In this document: positions 1 through 4,568 of the stretch, piece by piece | Layout of the letters: each line of letters begins with the position of its first letter | Position numbering within the stretch: the first letter of the stretch is position 1 | Assembly: GCA_007134405.1 (NCBI GenBank) | Contig: SLKW01000287.1 | Coordinates: forward strand, 1 to 5,412 | DNA length: 5,412 bases | Origin: Paracoccaceae bacterium | Lineage (GTDB): Bacteria > Pseudomonadota > Alphaproteobacteria > Rhodobacterales > Rhodobacteraceae | Direction: 5' to 3' | Made by a program: the position numbers and the translations under genes | Notes under the pieces: generated by a model | Database searches by the model: none | Seen by the model: only the letters and a program-made list of their open reading frames with translations | What the model was told of the DNA's origin: nothing

Positions 1-20
1 CCGCAGAGGACCGAAAATGA
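1..20 (+). CDS. Possible 3' end of an upstream gene (flgA by synteny), partial
   Basis: The frame beginning at base 3 reads Ala-Glu-Asp-Arg-Lys and stops at TGA 18-20, overlapping the flgH ATG (17-19) as ATGA, a common translational-coupling arrangement. This would be the last five codons of the preceding gene. In alphaproteobacteria flgA, encoding the P-ring chaperone, often lies just upstream of flgH, so flgA is a guess from gene order only. Five residues cannot identify a family. Another frame also stays open across this point, so the assignment is weak. Confidence 0.25.
5..10 (+). promoter_or_regulatory. Ribosome binding site of flgH
   Basis: AGAGGA lies 6 nt before the ATG at 17. This is normal Shine-Dalgarno spacing and supports the chosen start, which is also the start that yields a proper lipoprotein signal peptide. 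Confidence 0.6.
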
Positions 21-754
21 AAGCACGACTCAACGCTGCCCTTCTGCTTTTCGCCGCGATGGCGATAAGTGCCTGTCAGCCGCTGTCGACGGTTGGCCGG
101 GCGCCGGAGTTCACGCCGATGGAGCCGCGGCAGGAACATCGCGCGCTTTACAACGTGCCCTTGCCCGAGCGGACGGAGATGCGCCGCGGTGCCGACGATG
201 CATCGCTTTGGTCGGCGGGGCAGAGGTCCTTGCTGGGGGATCGCCGCGCCAGCCGGGCAGGTGACATCCTGACCGTGGTGATCGAGATCGACGACAGGGC
301 CGAGATCCAGAACTCTTCGCAGCGGGGGCGCACGGGCTCGCAAAGCCTTGGCGTGCCGCAGCTGTTCGGTGTTCCGCAGCGCATCGACGAACGTCTGCCG
401 CCCGGAGCCAGCATGGCGAATGCCGTCGGCATCGACAGTTCGTCAAGCTTCCAGGGATCGGGTTCGGTGAGCCGGAACGAACGTCTGACGCTGCGCGTTG
501 CCACTACCGTCGTTGAGCGTCTGCCCAACGGCGTCTTGCAGATCGAGGGCAGTCAGGAGGTGCGCGTCAATAACGAACTGCGCGAACTCATCGTGACCGG
601 CTTCATCCGCCCCGAGGACATCTCGCGCAGAAACGAGATCGCCTATGACCGCATTGCCGGCGCGCGCATTTCCTATGGGGGACGCGGCCAGATATCGGAC
701 ATTCAGCAGCCGCGCTACGGTCAGCAGATCGCCGACATCGTCCTGCCGTTCTGA
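17..754 (+). CDS. flgH: Flagellar L-ring protein FlgH (outer-membrane lipoprotein)
   Basis: FlgH forms the L ring, the outer-membrane bushing through which the flagellar rod turns, assembled on top of the FlgI P ring. The 245-residue length is usual for the family. Residues 1-19 form a lipoprotein signal peptide: basic MKAR, a hydrophobic stretch, then a lipobox ISAC with Cys20 as the predicted lipidated residue. The conserved N-terminal block follows at about residues 64-85 (SLWSAGQRSLLGDRRA, then GDILTVVIEI). The C-terminal half holds the typical GSGSVSRNERL, LPNGVLQIEG, VNNELRELIVTG, IRPEDISRRNEIAYDRIAGA and YGGRGQ blocks. It ends in QQIADIVLPF, the tail I associate with alphaproteobacterial members. 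The gene sits 7 nt before a fliL-like gene, so the two are probably co-transcribed as part of a larger flagellar operon extending off the left edge. Nothing looks damaged. Confidence 0.96.
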   Translation: MKARLNAALLLFAAMAISACQPLSTVGRAPEFTPMEPRQEHRALYNVPLPERTEMRRGADDASLWSAGQRSLLGDRRASRAGDILTVVIEIDDRAEIQNSSQRGRTGSQSLGVPQLFGVPQRIDERLPPGASMANAVGIDSSSSFQGSGSVSRNERLTLRVATTVVERLPNGVLQIEGSQEVRVNNELRELIVTGFIRPEDISRRNEIAYDRIAGARISYGGRGQISDIQQPRYGQQIADIVLPF

Positions 755-759
755 GGTGG
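753..759 (+). promoter_or_regulatory. Ribosome binding site of fliL, overlapping the flgH stop codon
   Basis: GAGGTGG starts inside the flgH stop codon (TGA 752-754); the GAGG core ends 5 nt before the ATG at 762. This selects ATG 762 over the upstream in-frame ATG at 645, which would bury about 110 bases of the protein inside flgH. The overlap suggests translational coupling between the two genes. Confidence 0.65.
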
Positions 760-761
760 CC

Positions 762-1226
762 ATGAAGAAACTCCTACTTCCCGTAGCGCTTGGGTTGGCC
801 GGCCTGGGCATTGGTGCGGGCGCTGGATGGATGATGAAGCCCGACGCAGCGCCGGAAGCCGCGCGTGAGGGCGAGGTGCCAGCCCCTGTGGTGCGGCCGG
901 GCACCCTCGATACGCTGAGCATGCCGAATCATTTCGTCGTGCCGGTGCTCGTTGACGGACGCGTCAGCGCGATGGTGGTGCTGAGTCTGGCGCTGGAACT
1001 CGCCGAAGGCCACGATGTGGTGCTTTCAAGGCATGAGCCGCGCCTGCGATCCGTCTTTCTCCAGGTTCTGTTCGACCACGCCAATCTTGGCGGCTTCGAG
1101 GGCGTTTTCACAAGCGGCGAGGCGCTCATTTCGTTGCGGCGTGCCTTGCGCGATGCGGCGCGCGCCGAATTCGGGCCAAAGCTGCACGATGTCCTGATCA
1201 CCGAGATCTTGCGCCGGGAAAGCTGA
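762..1226 (+). CDS. fliL: Flagellar basal body-associated FliL-family protein (short, divergent)
   Basis: FliL proteins are single-pass inner-membrane proteins with a periplasmic stomatin-like domain that surround or stabilise the MotAB stator and affect torque. This 154-residue protein starts MKKLLLPVALGLAGLG, with one membrane segment at about residues 5-23. A short Ala/Pro/Glu-rich linker follows (27-50), then a periplasmic domain. FliL-like landmarks are the strand HFVVPVLVDG (57-66), PRLRSVFLQVLF (93-104), the helix SLRRALRDAARAEFG (124-138) and the closing HDVLITEILRRES. It differs from canonical FliL in its short linker and rather diverged first strand, so the call rests on the C-terminal pattern plus position. 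flgH-fliL adjacency is known in alphaproteobacterial flagellar clusters, usually with fliP next. Here fliP does not follow. An RBS overlapping the flgH stop supports the start. A different small flagellar or membrane protein is possible but less likely. Confidence 0.78.
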   Translation: MKKLLLPVALGLAGLGIGAGAGWMMKPDAAPEAAREGEVPAPVVRPGTLDTLSMPNHFVVPVLVDGRVSAMVVLSLALELAEGHDVVLSRHEPRLRSVFLQVLFDHANLGGFEGVFTSGEALISLRRALRDAARAEFGPKLHDVLITEILRRES

Positions 1227-1254
1227 GCCAGCGGCCGGACGCCGGCGCGGGTGA

Positions 1255-1272
1255 CGCGCGCAATTGCACGCG
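1255..1272. repeat. Imperfect 18-bp palindrome upstream of the EEP gene
   Basis: CGCGCGCAATTGCACGCG is symmetric about 1263/1264, with a single mismatched pair (C1259/A1268) and a perfect GCAATTGC core. It lies in the 72-base gap between fliL and the EEP gene and covers the candidate -35 hexamer at 1264-1269, so it could be an operator. In GC-rich DNA, short CGCG-flanked palindromes also arise by chance. No T-run follows, so it is not a terminator. Confidence 0.35.
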
Positions 1273-1292
1273 GCGCGGCGGGGCCTCATATT
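1264..1292 (+). promoter_or_regulatory. Candidate promoter of the EEP-cls pair (possibly leaderless)
   Basis: TTGCAC (1264-1269) and CATATT (1287-1292) are separated by exactly 17 bases. The -10 matches the sigma-70 consensus at 4 of 6 positions and the -35 at 3 of 6. If the -10 is right, transcription would start at about base 1299, the A of the ATG, giving a leaderless message. This fits the poor Shine-Dalgarno geometry there: GAGG at 1293-1296 is only 2 nt from the ATG. The evidence is short motifs only. Confidence 0.35.
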
Positions 1293-1298
1293 GAGGCA

Positions 1299-2060
1299 AT
1301 GACCGCGCATCCAATAGAAAGCCCGCGCCTCGATCCGGGCGACACCGAATTGCTCGTCGGTTCCTACAACGTCCACAAGGGCGTGGGGACAGACATGCGC
1401 CGCGATACCCGGCGCACGATCGAGGTTATCCGCGAGATTGGCGCGGACCTCGTCGCGCTGCAGGAAGTCGATCGTCGTTTCGGCGACCGGCGCGGCGTCA
1501 TAGACCTTGCTCATCTGCGCGAGGCCACGGGGCTGGAAACCGTGCCCCTGCCGTCGCGGCTTGGGGCGCTCGCGCATGGATGGCACGGCAACCTGCTGCT
1601 CTTCCGCGGCGCCGAGATCGAGGATGTGCGGCCGATCACGTTGCCGGGCTTAGAGCCACGCGGCGCCATCGTCTGCGACCTGCGCTTTGCAGGCCGCCCG
1701 TTGCGTGTGATCGGGGCGCACCTGGGGCTGTTGCATCAGTCGCGGCTGATCCAGGCGCGGCGTCTGGCCCAGGAAATCGAAGGGGCGGAGGATCGCCCGA
1801 CCCTGGTGATGGGAGATCTCAACGAGTGGCGGTTGGGCGCGCGCTGTTCGCTGATGCCGTTGCGCAAGCAGTTGCGAGCGGTCAAGCGCTCGGCCATCAC
1901 CGCGGCGAGTTTTCCGGCGCGACTGCCGGTGCTGCCGCTCGACCGGATCATTGGCTGCCATCGTGCCGAATTGCTGGATCTGGCAACGCACGACACGCCG
2001 CTTGCGCGGCAAGCATCGGATCATCTGCCGCTCAAGGCCCGGCTCCGGTTACCCGAATGA
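1299..2060 (+). CDS. Endonuclease/exonuclease/phosphatase (EEP) family protein, YbhP-like
   Basis: This is a 253-residue metal-dependent phosphoesterase of the EEP (DNase I/exonuclease III-like) superfamily. The superfamily's catalytic motifs are present in order: GSYNVHKG with Asn24, LQEVD with metal-binding Glu56, GNLLL after His97, IGAHLG with His141, MGDLNEW with Asp173 and Asn175, a basic-acid segment PLDRII (Asp216), and SDHLPL with Asp241 and His242. There is no signal peptide or membrane segment, so it is probably cytosolic. The substrate is not evident: superfamily members cleave DNA, RNA, sphingomyelin or phosphoinositides. The next gene is a ClsC-like phospholipase D overlapping it by ATGA. 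In E. coli the EEP protein YbhP is encoded beside cardiolipin synthase B, which points to a lipid-related role. The start at ATG 1299 puts the core near residue 20. A GTG at 1251 would add 16 residues but lacks an RBS. The family call is firm; the role is inferred. Confidence 0.9.
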   Translation: MTAHPIESPRLDPGDTELLVGSYNVHKGVGTDMRRDTRRTIEVIREIGADLVALQEVDRRFGDRRGVIDLAHLREATGLETVPLPSRLGALAHGWHGNLLLFRGAEIEDVRPITLPGLEPRGAIVCDLRFAGRPLRVIGAHLGLLHQSRLIQARRLAQEIEGAEDRPTLVMGDLNEWRLGARCSLMPLRKQLRAVKRSAITAASFPARLPVLPLDRIIGCHRAELLDLATHDTPLARQASDHLPLKARLRLPE

Positions 2061-3571
2061 TCATTTGGCTGGCCTGGCTTGCAGGCGTCGCCACGGCTTT
2101 GGCGCTCGCCTCAGTGGTGGCGCTTTGGTCTTACGGCCGATTTGCGCGACGTGCCCGCGGCCCCCAATCGCGCTCGATCCCGGTGGGAAGCGATGCGCCG
2201 CTCGATCGGATGTTGGCGCCGCTTGAAGACGCGCATCCTGGGCAAAGCGGTGCCATTCTCTCCATCGACAGCCGCACAGCCTTCGTCCAGCGGATGCAGA
2301 GCGCGGCGCTGGCGCGCCGCAGCATTGACGCCATGTACTATATCTGGCGTGATGACCTGACCGGCAGGCTTCTGGCCCAGGCGTTGCTCGACGCGGCCGA
2401 ACGCGGCGTGCGCGTGCGGCTGCTGCTTGACGATGTGAACATCCTGGGACGCGATCCCACCTATCTGGCCTTGAACAGCCATAAAAAGATCGAGGTTCGG
2501 CTGTTCAACCCGATCCGCGCGCGCGAGGGCTCCATCCGGCGCGGGATCGAACTGCTCCTCAACCTTGTGCGCTATCACCGGCGGATGCACTGCAAGGCAT
2601 GGATCGTCGACGGCCGATGGGCCCTGATCGGCGGGCGGAACGTCGGGGACGAGTATTTCGACGCATCGAGGGGGCGGCGGCGCAATGTACGCGATCTGGA
2701 TCTGGTGCTTGCCGGATCCGTCCTGCGCGATGCCGCGCGGGTTTTCGACCGCTACTGGAACGACGGTCTCGCGCTGCCGATTTCAGCGCTGTGGAAAAAG
2801 CGGCGTTCGGATCTGCGCGCGTTCCGCGCACGGCTGGCGCGGCACGCGCGATCCGCGCAGTCGCGCGAATGGCGGGCCCTGGCCCCGCCCGAGGCCACCG
2901 AGTCGTTGGGAATCGAGGATCTGTGCTGGAGCCGTGCGATCCGCCTGATTGCCGATCCGCCGGAAAAGGCTCTGGGCAGCGGTCGGAGTGACTGGTTGCC
3001 GGTGGAGTTGCAACCGATGCTGCGTGGCGCGCGCACGGAGGTGCAGATCATGACGCCCTATTTCGTTCCCGGCGCCGACGGGATGCGCGACTTGGTCGAA
3101 GCGGCGTCGAAAGGCGTCAGCGTGACGATCATCACCAACACGCTCGCCGTGGCCGACCACATCACCGTCCATGGCGCCTACCGTTGGTATCGGAAACCCT
3201 TGATGGCCGCAGGAGTCGGCCTGTTCGAGTACTACGCGCGCACGCCGCCACGGCCGATGCTGCACAGCAAGGCGCTCATCGTCGACAATCAGCGCGGTTT
3301 CATCGGTTCGTTCAACTTTGACCTGCGTTCGGCTTTTCTCAATACCGAAATGGGTGTCGTGTTCGAGGACGACCGTCTGATGGACGCGTTGCGCGCCGAG
3401 TTCGACTGGTGCCGTCACCCTGATCAGGCGTTCCGTCTCGCGCTTGCCGGCCGGTTCGTCCACTGGTTGCGCGATCAGGCGGTGCGCCACAAGATGGAGC
3501 CCGGGACCAGCTCGCTCCGGCGCACCGTGTCCTTCGTTATCGGGCACCTGCCGATTCACCGATTGCTATGA
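2057..3571 (+). CDS. Phospholipase D-family cardiolipin synthase-like protein (ClsC type)
   Basis: This 504-residue protein has an N-terminal membrane anchor (residues 1-24, then basic RFARRAR) and two phospholipase D domains. HKD motif 1 is HCKAWIVD (His178, Lys180, Asp185) followed by IGGRN (Asn195). Motif 2 is HSKALIVD (His403, Lys405, Asp410) followed by IGSFNFD. Both are intact, so it should be an active transphosphatidylase. YYIWRDDLTG (94-103), GVRVRLLLDD (117-126), RRMHCK (175-180), GRNVGDEYF (193-201) and TVHGAYRWYRKPL (370-382) resemble E. coli ClsC (YmdC). ClsC makes cardiolipin from phosphatidylglycerol and phosphatidylethanolamine at the inner membrane. A strongly basic linker (248-272) joins the domains and may contact anionic lipid. 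The start is ATG 2057, overlapping the EEP stop as ATGA, so translation is probably coupled. The frame is open upstream to 1580, but that part lies within the EEP gene and is a GC-rich artefact. Cardiolipin synthase is likely; another PLD transferase is possible. Confidence 0.9.
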   Translation: MIIWLAWLAGVATALALASVVALWSYGRFARRARGPQSRSIPVGSDAPLDRMLAPLEDAHPGQSGAILSIDSRTAFVQRMQSAALARRSIDAMYYIWRDDLTGRLLAQALLDAAERGVRVRLLLDDVNILGRDPTYLALNSHKKIEVRLFNPIRAREGSIRRGIELLLNLVRYHRRMHCKAWIVDGRWALIGGRNVGDEYFDASRGRRRNVRDLDLVLAGSVLRDAARVFDRYWNDGLALPISALWKKRRSDLRAFRARLARHARSAQSREWRALAPPEATESLGIEDLCWSRAIRLIADPPEKALGSGRSDWLPVELQPMLRGARTEVQIMTPYFVPGADGMRDLVEAASKGVSVTIITNTLAVADHITVHGAYRWYRKPLMAAGVGLFEYYARTPPRPMLHSKALIVDNQRGFIGSFNFDLRSAFLNTEMGVVFEDDRLMDALRAEFDWCRHPDQAFRLALAGRFVHWLRDQAVRHKMEPGTSSLRRTVSFVIGHLPIHRLL

Positions 3572-3591
3572 ATTCGAGCGCTGCGGGCCAA

Positions 3592-3619
3592 TTGACCTTG
3601 CCGCCCCGGCGGGTAGGGT
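3592..3619 (+). promoter_or_regulatory. Candidate lipB promoter
   Basis: TTGACC (3592-3597) and TAGGGT (3614-3619) are 16 bases apart. The -35 matches consensus at 5 of 6 positions and the -10 at 3 of 6, including the first TA and final T. A start near 3626 would leave a leader of about 30 nt before the lipB ATG. The position in the 84-base gap after the cls gene suggests lipB has its own promoter. No terminator is visible between cls and this site. Confidence 0.45.
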
Positions 3620-3622
3620 GCC

Positions 3623-3639
3623 ATCGAGAACCTATCGAG
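3623..3639 (+). repeat. Direct repeat of ATCGAG in the lipB leader, 11-bp period
   Basis: ATCGAG occurs at 3623-3628 and again at 3634-3639, one helical turn apart, right at the predicted transcription start of lipB. A hexamer repeated once is weak evidence for a regulator site and could be chance. Confidence 0.25.
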
Positions 3640-3641
3640 CG

Positions 3642-3647
3642 AAGGGG
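3642..3647 (+). promoter_or_regulatory. Ribosome binding site of lipB
   Basis: AAGGGG ends 8 nt before the ATG at 3656. This supports that start, which gives the usual short LipB N-terminus beginning MEWRRI. Confidence 0.55.
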
Positions 3648-3655
3648 CGTGCAGC

Positions 3656-4330
3656 ATGGAGTGGCGCCGAATAGCCGGCCTTGCCGATTACGCCGAGACG
3701 CTGAACGCAATGGAGGCGCGGGTGGCCGCTATCGCCGCCGGTGGCGCGCCTGAAGCCGTCTGGCTGCTGGAACACCCGCCACTCTACACTGCGGGGACTT
3801 CCGCGCAGCCGCAGGACCTGACCCAGCCGGGCCGGTTTCCGCTCCATGTCGCGGGCCGGGGCGGGCAATACACCTATCACGGTCCCGGGCAGCGTGTGGT
3901 CTATGTCATGCTCGATCTCAATCGGCGCGGCCGCGACGTGCGCCGTTTCGTCTGCGCGCTGGAAGATTGGGTGATCGGCACGCTGGGCGAATTCAACATC
4001 CGCGGCGAGCGCCGCGCCGGACGGGTCGGCGTCTGGGTCGTCCGGCCTGAAAAGCCACCGCTGCCCGACGGTAGCCCGCGCGAGGAGAAGATCGCCGCGA
4101 TTGGCATCAAGCTGCGCCGATGGGTCAGCTTTCATGGACTGTCGATCAACGTTGAACCGGATCTGCGCCATTTCGAAGGGATCGTCCCGTGCGGCATCCG
4201 AGAGCATGGCGTGACCTCGCTCGTCGATCTGGGTTTGCCGGTCACGATGGATGATCTGGACCTCGCGCTGCGCCGGCAATTCGACACGGTTGTCGGCACC
4301 ACCACGTCGCCCATGGATGCCGATGGTTGA
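3656..4330 (+). CDS. lipB: Lipoyl(octanoyl) transferase LipB
   Basis: LipB moves the octanoyl group from octanoyl-acyl carrier protein to the target lysine of lipoyl domains (E2 subunits of pyruvate and 2-oxoglutarate dehydrogenases, GcvH). LipA then inserts the two sulfurs. The reaction runs in the cytosol through an acyl-enzyme thioester. The 224-residue protein has the [11 protein letters not shown] block (37-47), the substrate-binding [12 protein letters not shown] (68-79), the catalytic lysine in [10 protein letters not shown] (Lys152) and the nucleophile in GIVPCGI (Cys179). The intervening [13 protein letters not shown] (158-170) is also typical. A Pro/charge-rich stretch at 130-145 before the lysine motif appears to be a loop extension, which I believe is usual in Rhodobacterales; there is no sign of disruption. 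An RBS lies 8 nt upstream, a candidate promoter is in the preceding gap, and a terminator follows at 4424. It is probably a single-gene unit. Confidence 0.97.
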   Translation: MEWRRIAGLADYAETLNAMEARVAAIAAGGAPEAVWLLEHPPLYTAGTSAQPQDLTQPGRFPLHVAGRGGQYTYHGPGQRVVYVMLDLNRRGRDVRRFVCALEDWVIGTLGEFNIRGERRAGRVGVWVVRPEKPPLPDGSPREEKIAAIGIKLRRWVSFHGLSINVEPDLRHFEGIVPCGIREHGVTSLVDLGLPVTMDDLDLALRRQFDTVVGTTTSPMDADG

Positions 4331-4423
4331 GTCGGCGCATGTCGCGCCAAAGCTCAGTTTGCTCCGCCAGGCAGCACCGCCGCGCGCCGACATGGCGTCG
4401 GATGTGCGGCAGATTGACGCGAT
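4331..4423. other. Untranslated 3' region of lipB
   Basis: These 93 bases between the lipB stop and the terminator hold no convincing gene. The only local structure is a small hairpin with stem CCGAC (4387-4391) and GTCGG (4397-4401), with no T-run. A frame starting at ATG 4323, overlapping the lipB stop, stays open to 4523 (66 residues). It runs through the terminator, lacks an RBS and resembles no family I know. Confidence 0.5.
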
Positions 4424-4450
4424 AAAACGCCGCAACAGCGCGTTTTTCTT
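4424..4450 (+). terminator. Rho-independent terminator after lipB
   Basis: AAAACG (4424-4429) pairs with CGTTTT (4441-4446). CGC (4431-4433) pairs with GCG (4438-4440) around an AACA loop, with one bulged C at 4430. The stem is nine base pairs, and the run TTTTTCTT (4443-4450) begins within the 3' arm. The A-rich 5' arm means the structure could also work on the minus strand, but no minus-strand gene needs it. It lies about 93 bases past the lipB stop and separates lipB from ctaD. Confidence 0.75.
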
Positions 4451-4462
4451 GATCCACGTCAA
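4449..4462. promoter_or_regulatory. Fnr/FixK-type binding site upstream of ctaD
   Basis: TTGATCCACGTCAA has the form TTGAT-N4-GTCAA, 9 of 10 defined bases of the E. coli FNR consensus TTGAT-N4-ATCAA. It is an exact fit to the variant common for FnrL/FixK/Dnr regulators in alphaproteobacteria. It ends 9 bases before the candidate -35 of ctaD, with its centre near -51 from the predicted start. Oxygen-dependent control of aa3 oxidase, probably repression at low oxygen, is the natural reading, but the sign cannot be deduced from this position. It touches the T-run of the lipB terminator. Confidence 0.7.
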
Positions 4463-4471
4463 AGTCCGCCG

Positions 4472-4500
4472 TTGCCGCCGCGTGCCCGCCGCTCTAGAAA
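4472..4500 (+). promoter_or_regulatory. Candidate ctaD promoter
   Basis: TTGCCG (4472-4477) and TAGAAA (4495-4500) are separated by 17 bases. Each matches its sigma-70 hexamer at 4 of 6 positions. Transcription would start near 4507, giving a leader of about 62 nt. The placement just downstream of both the terminator and the Fnr-type box supports it, but the hexamers are imperfect. Confidence 0.45.
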
Positions 4501-4502
4501 CG

Positions 4503-4521
4503 AGGCAGCACGCGTGCGCCT
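4503..4521. repeat. Dyad at the predicted ctaD transcription start
   Basis: GCACGCGTGC (4508-4517) is a perfect 10-bp palindrome. It is flanked by AGGC (4503-4506) and its complement GCCT (4518-4521), with one unpaired A at 4507. It spans the predicted start, so it may be an operator or, in RNA, a small hairpin at the 5' end of the ctaD message. Confidence 0.35.
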
Positions 4522-4556
4522 GAGACCGGGCGTGCCGACAAGACGTCGCAAGGGAA

Positions 4557-4562
4557 CGGGAG
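4557..4562 (+). promoter_or_regulatory. Ribosome binding site of ctaD
   Basis: CGGGAG ends 6 nt before the ATG at 4569. This is weak but well placed, and the resulting protein starts with the short His-rich leader usual before [15 protein letters not shown]. Confidence 0.5.
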
Positions 4563-4568
4563 CAACGC

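Noticed and set aside
1234..1246. Hairpin GCCGG-ACG-CCGGC after fliL as a terminator
   Set aside because: The stem is only 5 bp with a 3-base loop and no T-run follows; such short GC repeats are frequent in this DNA.
1580..2056. Upstream extension of the ClsC-like reading frame, giving a 663-residue protein
   Set aside because: It lies wholly within the EEP gene in another frame, is low-complexity Ala/Arg/Gly/Pro sequence, and the ATG at 2057 gives a proper membrane anchor and an ATGA overlap.
2783..3559. 258-codon open frame on the minus strand, antisense to the ClsC-like gene
   Set aside because: It is the mirror of a well-supported gene, its composition is that of a shadow frame, and it has no family motif.
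4414..4427. TTGACGCGATAAAA as a second Fnr-type box or a -35
   Set aside because: Only the first half-site fits; the second half does not match GTCAA/ATCAA, and no -10 lies at a suitable distance.
4323..4523. 66-residue frame starting at ATG 4323 across the lipB stop
   Set aside because: It reads through the terminator and the promoter region, has no RBS, and the product resembles nothing I recognise.
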